Source: Mercurialis annua (taxonomy: Eukaryota; Streptophyta; Magnoliopsida; Malpighiales; Euphorbiaceae). From it: 64,000 nt of DNA. This document shows positions 36,580-47,036 of the stretch, in pieces. The notes under the pieces are model-generated. The model was not told the DNA's origin and made no database searches. It saw nothing but the letters and a program-made list of their open reading frames with translations. The translations under genes were made by a program, and so were the position numbers. The stretch's first letter is position 1. Each line of letters starts with the position of its first letter. The stretch covers positions 9,922,501 to 9,986,500 of the forward strand of contig NC_065576.1 in the NCBI RefSeq assembly GCF_937616625.2, in the 5' to 3' direction.

Positions 36580-39500
36580 ATGGCTGCCCCTAATGACGCT
36601 ATCGCCGCTCAAGTGACCGATAAGATGAACGAAATTCACGCTGCTGCTCCAAATACCGATCTTCAGGTAATAGTAAAAACCAACGACGACAAAGAATGTG
36701 TTGGTCCAATACTTGTCTCGCCCAGTCATCTCTGCGAGATAGCAACTCCATTTCATGAAGAAGTCCCACCACGCTTTTCATTACCTCATCAGTCCTCCGT
36801 TTGGGTCAACACCATGTTCAGAAACTGGCCGACCGAACACAAAGGGTACCAAGATTGGGTAAATAGATTGAAACCCTATTTCGGCCAATTATGGAAGGAC
36901 GTCGGCATCTATGACCTGATTGGTCTCTGCAAGGCGAGTAGGCCTATCGCCAAACACTATATCATGGGCTCCTCACTTTTCTGGTCTACGGCCGTCCACT
37001 GCTTCTGCTTTAAGTTCGACATGATGACAATTACTCTGCTTGATATGGCGGTCATGCTAAATATCCCCATCACTGGCGAACGTGTTTCGCCCAACCTGGA
37101 CGCCGAAGTTCCCCAGTTCAAACTAACGAAGGCTCAGAGAAGCTATGGTCCCTTCGTCAAGCTTTTTATGGGCGAAGAACATTACAAGCCGGATACCCGA
37201 GAACACATCGCCTTCTTGGCGTTCTTCATAGCAAAATTCGTCCTTTGCACCTCTTCCTTCAGAGTTACCACAGACTGTTTCACCTTGGCTTCCGCCCTTG
37301 CTGAAGGCCGAAAATGCAATCTTGGAGAATTCATGCTCGCCCATCTATACAGGGGTTTGAATGAAATCGCCCCTCACGGAGACAAGCGGATCTTCCAATG
37401 CCCAAGTGGTCCATTATGGGTGTTACAATTATGGCTGGCTCTTTACTTCCCGGAACTCTTTGAAGTCGGCCCACAGATAAAAGCCGAATTATGCGGTTAC
37501 CAATTGATTGCTGCCGGTACTCGCCTCCCCCACGTACTAGACGTACTGGAAGTTTTCACCAACTCAGTCAGAACTGCCGAATTGTTCTGCCCCATTCTAT
37601 CCCTTCAATATCCCCCTACTTGGTTGTATCTCCCTTGGGATGGCGCCGATTCTGAAGAAGCAATGACCGACCCTCGGTTAAAACTCGGTGGTCAAAACTG
37701 GGGTAGCGCCTTAAAATCACGAAACCTAATCGCCGGGCTGGAATACAACCGCAGTAGCATTGAAGCATACTGCCCGAATTATGTCGCCCATCAATTCGGC
37801 TATAGTCAAGGGATTCCCTGTCCTTTATTGATCTCCGTCAATAATCGCGGGACCTATAAACCCTCTTTAGAAAATTACCCAGACCTCCAGTTTATCTGTC
37901 GCCTAAACCGAGCCTATCTTCCCCCCATTTCCGAAATCTCTCGCCCTTCTTTGTCAATTATTCGGACACTTGAGTATGAAAGCTGGTGGGCTTCAATCGT
38001 AGAGTCTTATTTCGACCTCTCCCCCAAAGAAATCCTCAGTCTTCATAATTTTTCATTACCCCCTTTATCACGAAACCCTACTCATGCCGATCTGTTTCTT
38101 TTGCAGGCACCAAAACGTCCGAAATATGAAGGTAATCTTTTTCATCTTTTCGAAATAGCTAAGTTTGAGCGTTTCTATAAGTTCAAATATGACCCATTAG
38201 ATCGCCCTGGTATGAACCTTAGGATGCAAAAACATAGACGAATGGCTAGGGTAAAATATGATGAAAAAATGAAGAAAGTGTGGAAAGAACATTACGAACC
38301 AAAATACTCTTATGAATTTTATCTTGCTCATATTCGCCCTAAATTTAAATATAAGAGCCCACCAGTACCCAAAGTTAACATGTCCACCGTCGATCCAATA
38401 AAACTTCCCAAGAAAAAACTAAAAAGGCGAAAACCTGAAATAACGAGCGAAGGCGTAACATATACCGGCATCAGATGCCCTTCTGATGTCGAGGCGATAG
38501 CCGAACTTATTCGAGTTGGCTATACTAGGATACCAGGTAACTTGCCTAGTTTTCCATTTATTCTTATTGAATTCGCCCTCTAATTTTGTTTCTTTTCTCA
38601 GTTGGCGTTCCTAGGTGGGGTAAGGGAGATGTATTCGACACCGACGGCGAGGAGCGCTCCGAATCTAAGAGGGCGAAACAAAAACGTCCTGCCAAGAAAC
38701 CCTCTAAGAAGGAGCCTAAAGCGAAGAGGGCGAAAAAAGACACATCGGGGTCCAGGATGTTCGACCCTGCGCCTGTTGAGACCCCTCTCACCAGACCTTC
38801 AAGCGCGCAATCTTCTTCTCGGGGCGATACTGAAACGGCCGAGGAGCTTACTGGAGACGAAGGCCGATCAGTGGAGCCGGTGGTTTCTCAGAAATCCAAC
38901 TCCACGGTGACACCTACTGTGTCCCAGATGCTGGCGTTTTCGCCCATGCCGAAGCTGCTGTCTCCATTGAGTTCGTCTCTTGCCAATCTGCCGGCAAAGC
39001 TTGCTTCCAACACTAAGGTACCTCATATCCGCTTTACTTTGCTTCAATAGTAACGTTATCAGCTTATCTTTTATTATGGTCAAACCTGGCAGATCCCTGA
39101 CGACACCGCTGGCTGTGATGACGTTGCGGCAAAAGCTGCTGCTTTCCTGGACTCTGACAGCGATATAGATGATTCGCCTGTCCAAGGAACTGAAGTGCCA
39201 AAAGAAGCCAAAGGCTCTGAAAGCTGGGGCGATCATTTAGATGCTGTTTCTGTTTTGAAGTCCCAAGGCGTTTCCCTTTTTAAGTCGCCTAAAGATGTTG
39301 AGCAACTACAGAAATCGGCGACTGCTTTGGCCGACGCTCCTCCAGAAGTCTTAAGTGAGAAGGCTCGCAGCGCTATGGTCAAGCTGTCGGCCTCGATCCC
39401 CGCTTTCAAGGCTATCTATGACGAGTCCACGGCGATACAATCCGAGCATGACAAACTCTTAGCCCAAGAGAATGCTGTCAAGGAAAAACTGGATGGGCTG

Positions 39501-39788
39501 AAGCTAAATGTAAAATCGGCCGTGTCGACTCTCACGTCTCGTCGGAATCACGCCAAGGAGCTCCAGGAGAAGATCGCTGCGATGAAGTCTGAGTTGGAGG
39601 CGGAAGAACAATCAATCGGCGATCTTGAAGTGGCAATGGATAAGGACTTGCTTGAGGGTATCGCCGTCAAGAAAGATCGAAACGCCCTGAAGCAAAGTCT
39701 TGCGAAGATGAAGTCAAAGGTGGCAGACGCCCGCTCCCAATTCAGCACTCTCCGTAGTGAGATAGGCGACATGTTTAGTCATTTTTAA
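36580..39788 (+). CDS. PMD-NLS-coiled-coil protein carried antisense in the Tat element, three exons
   Basis: Exons are 36580-38536, 38602-39017 and 39093-39788; GT-AG borders and phases join to 1022 residues. Residues about 60-480 are a plant mobile domain (VWVNTMFRNWPTEHKGYQDW, DMMTITLLDMAVMLNIPI, GPLWVLQLWLALYFPELFE). The end of exon 1 and exon 2 carry basic clusters (KLPKKKLKRRK; KRAKQKRPAKKPSKKEPKAK) that look like nuclear localisation signals. Exon 3 encodes a long heptad-rich segment (about residues 860-1020) expected to form a coiled coil. Nothing is broken. Extra ORFs, some antisense and some with PMD similarity, are known from Tat-lineage elements. Host PMD proteins MAIN and MAIL1 repress transposons, so interference with silencing is plausible but not shown. 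Confidence 0.85.
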
Positions 39789-40221
39789 CATTTTAAGTCC
39801 AGAACAATTCTATAATTTTGTATTTTCATGTTAATTCTGAATATTAAAACCCTTTGATCGGCCTGGGGGCCGTATCTCTATGATTTTTGTATGTTTCGGG
39901 TCGGCCTTTGGGCCGTACCTTTCTGGTGATTTTAATGTTCATTCGGCTAGAGAGCCGAAAGTTTTACCATCATTTACTTTGCCATTTTTGATTGCTCTCA
40001 TATTATCGGTCCGCGTTTGGTCCGACACAACATGATATTATTTATTAAAAAAAACAGTTACAAAATGTTGAGAAAAACGGAGGACCCGTTGAAAAAACTC
40101 AACTGATGTGGACTACCGAAACATACATGGTACCACCAAATGATCGGCGTTTACATAGTGTGGCCGAACACCCCATGAATTTTCCCACTCCGGGATGTTC
40201 GGCGGGGGTTTATAACCGATA
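39789..40221. other. Spacer between the convergent PMD gene and pol
   Basis: Non-coding, with repeated short motifs such as TCGGCCTG/TTGGGCCGTA (39857-39930). It should contain 3' ends for both strands' transcripts. No further ORF is credible. Confidence 0.5.
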
Positions 40222-43200
40222 CTATTCTTCGGTGGCTCCAAACAACCGACGGTCTACGCCCTCCCAACAGCTAGGGACGTATTTTTTCAGGAATTGGCCG
40301 TTGATCGCCCTGTCGTGTTCTTCTCCATCGATGTTTGCCAGCAAGTAAGCACCGCCTTCTAACTTGTTGACCACAATAAAGGGGCCTTCCCAGTTCGGGC
40401 TCCATTTGCCAAGCCGAGTGTCTTTATGGCCGATAGGCAAGACTGCTTTCCATACTATGTCGCCCACCGTAAAAACTTTTCGTTTTACCCGTTTGTTGTA
40501 AGCTCTCTCGACCCTTCTTTTCTGAGCTTCTAGGTGATCTAACGCCGTTAAACGTTCTTCGTCAAGGTCCAGAGAATCTATCACCATCTTGTCGAAGTAA
40601 TCTTCTTTGGACAATTCGCATTGGTATCTGCGGCGAGTAGACGTGACGGTTAGCTCCATTGGCAACATCGCATCGTAACCGTATACCAGTCTAAAAGGCG
40701 AGGTCCCAGTAGCCGACTTTTGACTGGTTCTATTCGCCCAAACAGCTTCTGATAAAAACACATGCCATAGCCTTGGGTTTTCTTCAATCATCTTTTGAAC
40801 TATGAGCTTGACGGCTTTGTTCGTGGCTTCGGCCTGTCCGTTGGCCTGGGCGTAGTACGGCGTTGAGTGCAACATCTTTATCTTCATTTGGGAGGCCCAC
40901 CAACTTATATCGCTTCCTGTGAACATCGTCCCTTGATCTGTGGTTATAGACTCGGGCAAGCCGTGTCGGTGGACGATGTATTCTTTGAAGAACTTGATCA
41001 CCGCTTCTTGTGTCGGCGACTTCAAAGGTTTAGCTTCGACCCACTTGGTGAAGTAGCAAGTGGCGATAATCACAAAAGTATGACCATCAGACGAGCTGGG
41101 GTATATTTTCCCTATCAGGTCGACCGCCCATCCTCTGAATGGCCAAGGCTTGATGATGGAGTGCAGGTCTTCGGCCGGGACATGTTGTATTGGACCGAAT
41201 TTCTGACAGGCTTCGCAACCTTTAGCATATCTTATGCAGTCTTGTTCCATTTTCGGCCAATAAAAGCCGTATTTATGGATGAGCCACCTCATTCTGGGAC
41301 CCGCCTGGTGGGCGTCTGCTATACCTTCGTGTACCTCGGCCATAGCAAGCATCGCCTCTTTCGGACCGATGCATCTGAAGAGTAGTCCTTCAAAGCCCTT
41401 CTTATATAATTCGCCGGCTAAGACCACATAATTAAGGGCTAAAGTCCTCAACCTCCTATTCGTGGCGTCTGGTTTTTCGAACCACTTTAGGAGCTCGTCC
41501 CTCCAATCTTGGGTGACGTCCAGCTGGTACACCGAGAACTGTCTTTCGTCGATCGTGATGCCCCCAGTGTGGAGATTTGGTGTTTCCCTCTCTATGGCGT
41601 CGAATTCTCGGTTTACCTTGTAACCGCTCCCGTGCTGAGCTAGGTCGTTTGCAACGCCGTTATCGGCCCTCTCCGTGTATTCTATTTTCGTGTCTTGGAA
41701 GCCTTCGATCAGGTGTTTCGCCTTGTTGCAATACCTCACCAACAGCTCGGACTCGCATTTAAATTCTCCTGTCACTTGTTTAATGACCAGCAAAGAATCT
41801 CCTTTTACACTGATCGCCCTCGCCCCTAGCTCGGCTAAAATCTCAAAACCGAATATGAGGGCCTCATATTCTGCTTGATTGTTGGTGCATTCGAACTGGA
41901 GTCTGAATGATATCTGGTAGGATGCCCCCAAGGGTGTGACGATATGTACTCCCGCGCCTGCCCCCTGGCTTGTCCTGGATCCGTCGAACCACATCTTCCA
42001 TACGTCGATGTCGAAGAACGTGATGTCTACCCGATCAGGTGTCTCTTCCTTGAGAGTAATACCAGGGTGATCGGCCAAGAAATCTGCCAACACTTGTCCT
42101 TTCACTGCCCTTTGGGGGACGTATACCAATGTGAATTCGGACATTGCAATCGCCCATTTTCCGATCCGATTCCTCAGGTATGGCTTCGATAAGATATACT
42201 TGATGATGTCGGTCTGGGATAATACATACACTACGACCGGCAACATATAGTATCGCAGCTTACAACATGTGAAGTACAGGCATAGACACATTTTTTCTAT
42301 GTCGGTATAGCGAATCTCTGTGTCCGTCAACCCTCGGCTTAAGTAGTAGACTGCTCTCTCGACTCCATCGTCCTCTTGGGCGAGCATACATCCTAGGGAT
42401 TCGTGTGCAGCCGACAGGTATAGCAACAACGGCTTATTCGGCTTTGGAGGGGTCATGACCGGAGGTTTCGCCAAGTAACCTTTCAAATCGTCAAACACCC
42501 TCTGTTGCTTGTCCGTCCATATCCACTCATCGGTCTCTCTTCCCCTCAGCAAAACACTCCAGCTGCGAAGTCGGCCTGCTGTGTTTGCTATGAATCTTCT
42601 TAAAAAATTGATTTGACCGATGAGCCTCTGGAGCTGCTTCTTGGTTTTGGGTGGTTCAGCATTGATAATCGCCTTGGCTTTGTTCTTATCTATTTCTACT
42701 CCCCGCTGGTGAACCAAGAATCCCAAGAAGTTTCCAGCCGAAACGCCGAACGCGCATTTTAGAGGATTCATTTTTAACCCATTACGTCGTATACGCTCGA
42801 AACCTTTCCGGAGATCGGCCAAATGAACTTCGCCGGTGTTTGATTTGATTACGACGTCGTCGATGTAGACCTCAAGGCATTCAAGGCCTCTGAACATCTT
42901 GTTCATCGCCCTCTGATATGTTGCCCCTGCGTTTTTCAAGCCAAAGGGCATCACGACCCATTCGTACGCTCCGATCGGTCTGGGGCATCTAAAAGCCGTT
43001 TTGGAGATGTCCTCCTTGCTGATTGGAACTTGGTTGTACCCAGAGTGAGCATCGAGGAAACTGAGTATCGTGTGTCCAGCTGCCCTGTCAATCAGCATAT
43101 CGGCCACGGGCATTGGGTATTCGTCCTTGGGCGTGGCCAGGTTTAGGTTCCGAAAATCAACGCATACTCGTAGCTTCCCGTTTTTCTTCATTACTGGTAC

Positions 43201-43707
43201 GATGTTAGAGAGCCATTCGGTGTATTGGGCCTCCCGAATAAACTTGGCATCTTCCAGCCGCTTAATCTCATCTTGTATGAGAGTATCCACTTCCCTGGAC
43301 ATTCGCCGGGGAGGTTGCCGAAATGGCCGAAATCCACTCTTTAATGGAAGCTTATGTTCGGCGATATCAGGATCAAGGCCCGGCATCTCCTCGTACGACC
43401 AGGCAAAACAGTCGCGGAACTCAATGAGTAGGGCGATCAGTTGCTCTCTGAATCCTTCGTCCAGTCCTGCGTTGATGTATATGGGTTTAGGCGATTCACC
43501 TGTCCCCAGATTGATTTCGAGGAGATCGTCCTGTACTTGGGCGGGATCATCTTCTAACTTCCCGGTTGCCAATCGTATGTCCCCAATCCGCAGCGATCCT
43601 GTTGGGTCTTGCTCCTGGTCCTCATAGATGCATTCGGCCGAATCAATATCGTACAGTGAGGCTAACTGTCCAATTTTCTCCCTCAATTCTTTATGTCGTG
43701 CTATCAT
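40222..43707 (-). CDS. Tat pol: reverse transcriptase, two RNases H, integrase
   Basis: A 1161-residue open frame. The RT shows VCVDFRNLNLATPKDEYPMP, PFGLKNAGATYQRAM and the active-site YIDDVV. The RT-linked RNase H follows (VYYLSRGLTDTEIRYTDIEK). A second, archaeal-type RNase H is marked by MWFDGSRTSQGAGAG and FECTNNQAEYEAL, diagnostic of Tat. Integrase shows an HHCC-like zinc region (CEACQKFG) and catalytic motifs AVDLIGKI, TTDQGTMFTG and NGQAEATNKAVK. A C-terminal SH3-like region ends in NWEGPFIV. The ATG overlaps the gag-protease stop in the sequence ATGA (43707-43704). It copies genomic RNA into DNA and inserts it. Confidence 0.95.
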   Translation of the reverse strand: MIARHKELREKIGQLASLYDIDSAECIYEDQEQDPTGSLRIGDIRLATGKLEDDPAQVQDDLLEINLGTGESPKPIYINAGLDEGFREQLIALLIEFRDCFAWSYEEMPGLDPDIAEHKLPLKSGFRPFRQPPRRMSREVDTLIQDEIKRLEDAKFIREAQYTEWLSNIVPVMKKNGKLRVCVDFRNLNLATPKDEYPMPVADMLIDRAAGHTILSFLDAHSGYNQVPISKEDISKTAFRCPRPIGAYEWVVMPFGLKNAGATYQRAMNKMFRGLECLEVYIDDVVIKSNTGEVHLADLRKGFERIRRNGLKMNPLKCAFGVSAGNFLGFLVHQRGVEIDKNKAKAIINAEPPKTKKQLQRLIGQINFLRRFIANTAGRLRSWSVLLRGRETDEWIWTDKQQRVFDDLKGYLAKPPVMTPPKPNKPLLLYLSAAHESLGCMLAQEDDGVERAVYYLSRGLTDTEIRYTDIEKMCLCLYFTCCKLRYYMLPVVVYVLSQTDIIKYILSKPYLRNRIGKWAIAMSEFTLVYVPQRAVKGQVLADFLADHPGITLKEETPDRVDITFFDIDVWKMWFDGSRTSQGAGAGVHIVTPLGASYQISFRLQFECTNNQAEYEALIFGFEILAELGARAISVKGDSLLVIKQVTGEFKCESELLVRYCNKAKHLIEGFQDTKIEYTERADNGVANDLAQHGSGYKVNREFDAIERETPNLHTGGITIDERQFSVYQLDVTQDWRDELLKWFEKPDATNRRLRTLALNYVVLAGELYKKGFEGLLFRCIGPKEAMLAMAEVHEGIADAHQAGPRMRWLIHKYGFYWPKMEQDCIRYAKGCEACQKFGPIQHVPAEDLHSIIKPWPFRGWAVDLIGKIYPSSSDGHTFVIIATCYFTKWVEAKPLKSPTQEAVIKFFKEYIVHRHGLPESITTDQGTMFTGSDISWWASQMKIKMLHSTPYYAQANGQAEATNKAVKLIVQKMIEENPRLWHVFLSEAVWANRTSQKSATGTSPFRLVYGYDAMLPMELTVTSTRRRYQCELSKEDYFDKMVIDSLDLDEERLTALDHLEAQKRRVERAYNKRVKRKVFTVGDIVWKAVLPIGHKDTRLGKWSPNWEGPFIVVNKLEGGAYLLANIDGEEHDRAINGQFLKKYVPSCWEGVDRRLFGATEE

Positions 43708-46700
43708 TTTGAATCTTTGAGGATGGTGGATCGGCCTTTGCCCCCGAGGGTCACTGATACCGGCCGATCCGAGTTAACAAGCAAGCGAGGAACGCTCGTT
43801 TCTCCTTTCGAACTAAGGGATTGTATGTTGCGCACCTCTTCATCGTACAAACGTGCTTCGAGTACGTTATGGTCCTTGCCGAAGGGGTTGGGGTCACCCT
43901 GTACAACTTCGGCCTCGCCGTCATTTCGCCATATGAAGAGCATCTGATGCATAGTTGAGGGTATACACATGTTGGAGTGTATCCAATCGCGGCCGAGCAA
44001 AATGTTGTAGTTGCTCCGGGCGTTGACCACGAAAAACCCTTCTTCGGTTTCTACTCGCCCTACCTTAATTCTGAGGGTAATGTACCCCTCAGCCGGCGTC
44101 TCGCCCCCTGCGAAGTCAGTCATGTAAACGTCGATCGGGTCAAGCTGATCCCGCGTTATGCCCAATTTTTTGAGCATTTTCGCCGGTAGTATGTTGACGC
44201 CAGCCCCGTTGTCGATGAGGACTCTGTTGATCGACACCCCGTTTAGATCGGCCTTGATGTATAGCGGCCGAATATGCCTGGTCATCCTCGTTGGGGGTTT
44301 ACTGAGGGATACTACCGCGGTATCATCGGCGCTATTTCCTTCTGGTACGATTACATCGCCTTCCAACGTTGCCTTCTGCCCTGGTTTGCTTCTATATGAG
44401 TTGGGAAGCGTAACCACTTTCACTCCGTATTCGTCCCTTACCACCGGGACCCAGGCTTTCAACATGCCTTTCTTGTGTGAAACAACGACCTCGCGGTCTT
44501 TGGGCAATCTTGCTTTAAGCTGGCCATCGTGGTGCGATACCAGTACGTCCTTGTAGGACGATCGGCCGCTGGAATCTTCATCATCCTTGTGAACTACTGC
44601 CGCAGCAGACACATCGGCCACTTGTTTTTCGATCTTCGGCATCCATACCTTCCTTACCTTGGCATTTCGCCTATCAGGTGATTTGGTGTCCGCGTCGGCC
44701 TGGTTCCTTGCCCCCAGTCTCTCGGTTATTGGCCTACTTCCGTGCTGCTCTCTGGGAGCCGAATCTGCCCCGTGATTCGCCCGCGACTCTTGTCGCAGCC
44801 TTTGCATTCGCCTCTTCTGGGTTTTCGTCATACGAGGGGTCTCCTCCGTTGGCCGAAATATCCTCTTGAATACATTAGTGGCAGGCCTCCGTTGTGGCTC
44901 ATGCCTCTGCCACTGTTCTGTGGGCGATTTCGGTTTAAAGGTCTTGGGATGCTTCCTCGTGTTATCGCTTCCCTTGACTTTAAAACACGTACTGCATGAT
45001 GGGCACGTCATATCTGCAGTAGGCGAGTTATACCGCTTCCTCTTCTGCTGTTGAGGTTGCCTCTTTTCTCCTCGCCACTTAGAACCGTCGGTCTCTACCC
45101 TCGGCTTGGGTCTTCTTGGATTCCACTTACTCCGTATTTGCCCTTGCTCTAGGTAGCTATCGAAGTGAGGCCGAACGGTGTTAATGGACACGCATTTTAC
45201 ATCGGCCTCTTTCTTCGTTGGGAAGAGAAGTTTCCCTTCGTTAATTGCCTTCTGGATCACGTTTCTGAAATTTACGCAATTGTTCGTACTGTGCCTCCAG
45301 GAATTGTGGTACTTGCAGTAATCTTTACCGACCAGCTCCTCCGTCGGTGGAATCGTATGACCTTCGCTTAGGGCGATCTGCCCATCCTTCAACAGGGCAT
45401 CGAATATGTCGTCGGCCTTAGTCAGGTCGAATGAATACTCTTTTTGTACCACCGCGGTCTTATTCCTTTTGATAAAGCCAGGCTTTCGCAAGGCCGAACA
45501 TTCCAGGGGTTTCGTTCCCAAAAATTCGGCCATGTTGACTTCATCCTCGGAACCACTATCCTCGCTATCGGACACCACGGCCACGTCAAGCTGGTCCTTG
45601 TAATAGGTCCCTTTAGATGCGCCTCTCCTCTGTTCTTTCTCCTGGAGGAGTCTTTCATAGCTCGTCACCCTGTTTGTTAGCTCGAACAAGTCCCGAAACC
45701 TGTGGCCCTCGAAATGCTCCCTCATGGCGAAACTCATTCCTCTTACCACCATCGGTACGCAATCGGCCTCTGACATTTTGGTGGAGCACCTAGTCCTGAG
45801 ATTTCTAAATCGGCCGATATACTTTTCTGCCGACTCACTCGGTAGCTGTGAGATTCGGGCGAGGTCGGCCAGGGTGACATCAGGTGGTGCCCTGTAAAAT
45901 TCTTCATGGAAGAGGATTTCGAGGTCCTTCCATGTGTCCACCGAATTGGGCGACAATCTAGAATACCATGTAAACGCCATCTTTGTCAAAGAGCTGGCGA
46001 AAAGCCGGAGCTTCCAGAAATCATGAGCGGCTGCTTCGCCGCACTGGGCCGAAAACCGGGCGACATGTTCAACCGTCGACTGGCCCTTCTCCTCGCCCGA
46101 AAACAAACTGAACTCTGGCACTTTATACCCCCTTGGGAAAGGATATAACTTGTCGATCCAGTCTGGATACGGTTTCATGTACGATGGGCGAGGCATAGGT
46201 CGCAGATCCACCCCGAGCCTTTCTAGCATGTCCACGAGTTGCCCTTGATTGTATATACTTGGATCGCCTCCCTCGGAATACGATCGTTCGCCCGTGTTGG
46301 GCTCCTGGGTGTTGGCTCCAGTAGCTCCCCCTTGTGGTCTAGCCTCGCCTTGTGGGTTGGACGAGCTTGCTCCCGGGTGATCGGCCCTTCCTGAGAACTC
46401 GGCCTCATTCCTCGTTAAGAGCTTGACGGAACCATATGTATACCCCATCTTGTTGGGTTGTTGTTCGGCCGAACCACCTGGTTGACCAAAACGGCTCGGT
46501 GTTTGGTTCTGTTCGGCCTTTCTGTACCCTTGATCGGCCGCGGATTGCCCAGAAAATAATCGCCCTAGGTTTTCCATTGCCTTGTTGAGGCCATCTAGGT
46601 TCCCTTGGATCTGCCTCTGGACCGACGTTTGGTCGGCCATGATGTTCCTCATCACTTCGGACATCTGATGCATAGCACCGTCGAACATTTGCTTGTTCTC

Positions 46701-47006
46701 TTGCGCTATTTCGCCCCTCATGGCCGAGAAGTCGGCCTGTGATAAAGAAGGGCGAGAGGGAGGAAGCTGGCGCGAGTAGTCTATCATGTCATCGGGCGCG
46801 TCGTCGACCTTGTCCTTAGGTAGGCTCCCCTCGGTGTCCGTTGTATTCGGCGCCTTGCTTGATTGGTTCACCTGTTTGTCCTTGGCCATGGTTTCTGATC
46901 TATCCGAATCTGATTCGTCTACTACGTCACCTTCCTTCCGTTGTTGTCGGCGTATGGACCGAGCGTGCCTGGAATCGTCCTTAAAGTCCGTTTTTGTGCT
47001 AACCAT
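43704..47006 (-). CDS. Tat gag-protease
   Basis: A 1100-residue open frame on the minus strand. After a polar N-terminus, a retrotransposon gag domain is seen around residues 290-430 (GEEKGQSTVEHVARFSAQCG, KLRLFASSLTKMAFTWY, LPSESAEKYIGRFRNLR). A cysteine/histidine motif DYCKYHNSWRHSTNNC and basic stretches follow, likely for RNA binding. The C-terminal part is an aspartic protease with the active-site variant LIDNGAGVNILP and NILLGRDWI. Protease is thus fused to gag, and pol is a separate frame. It forms virus-like particles and processes the polyprotein. Confidence 0.93.
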   Translation of the reverse strand: MVSTKTDFKDDSRHARSIRRQQRKEGDVVDESDSDRSETMAKDKQVNQSSKAPNTTDTEGSLPKDKVDDAPDDMIDYSRQLPPSRPSLSQADFSAMRGEIAQENKQMFDGAMHQMSEVMRNIMADQTSVQRQIQGNLDGLNKAMENLGRLFSGQSAADQGYRKAEQNQTPSRFGQPGGSAEQQPNKMGYTYGSVKLLTRNEAEFSGRADHPGASSSNPQGEARPQGGATGANTQEPNTGERSYSEGGDPSIYNQGQLVDMLERLGVDLRPMPRPSYMKPYPDWIDKLYPFPRGYKVPEFSLFSGEEKGQSTVEHVARFSAQCGEAAAHDFWKLRLFASSLTKMAFTWYSRLSPNSVDTWKDLEILFHEEFYRAPPDVTLADLARISQLPSESAEKYIGRFRNLRTRCSTKMSEADCVPMVVRGMSFAMREHFEGHRFRDLFELTNRVTSYERLLQEKEQRRGASKGTYYKDQLDVAVVSDSEDSGSEDEVNMAEFLGTKPLECSALRKPGFIKRNKTAVVQKEYSFDLTKADDIFDALLKDGQIALSEGHTIPPTEELVGKDYCKYHNSWRHSTNNCVNFRNVIQKAINEGKLLFPTKKEADVKCVSINTVRPHFDSYLEQGQIRSKWNPRRPKPRVETDGSKWRGEKRQPQQQKRKRYNSPTADMTCPSCSTCFKVKGSDNTRKHPKTFKPKSPTEQWQRHEPQRRPATNVFKRIFRPTEETPRMTKTQKRRMQRLRQESRANHGADSAPREQHGSRPITERLGARNQADADTKSPDRRNAKVRKVWMPKIEKQVADVSAAAVVHKDDEDSSGRSSYKDVLVSHHDGQLKARLPKDREVVVSHKKGMLKAWVPVVRDEYGVKVVTLPNSYRSKPGQKATLEGDVIVPEGNSADDTAVVSLSKPPTRMTRHIRPLYIKADLNGVSINRVLIDNGAGVNILPAKMLKKLGITRDQLDPIDVYMTDFAGGETPAEGYITLRIKVGRVETEEGFFVVNARSNYNILLGRDWIHSNMCIPSTMHQMLFIWRNDGEAEVVQGDPNPFGKDHNVLEARLYDEEVRNIQSLSSKGETSVPRLLVNSDRPVSVTLGGKGRSTILKDSK

Positions 47007-47012
47007 AAACTA

Positions 47013-47031
47013 GTCCCCAGTGGAGTCGCCA
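47013..47031 (-). promoter_or_regulatory. Primer-binding site of the Tat element
   Basis: TGGCGACTCCACTGGGGAC on the minus strand lies 5 nt inside the 5' LTR. It ends a tRNA acceptor-type TGG and resembles the tRNA-Arg-type sites of Tat/Ogre elements. The tRNA identity is from memory. Confidence 0.7.
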
Positions 47032-47036
47032 AAAGA

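Noticed and set aside
40867..47013. Plus-strand ORFs across the Tat gag-pol region
   Set aside because: Antisense shadows of gag and pol. Unlike the PMD gene they have no recognisable domain or splice structure.
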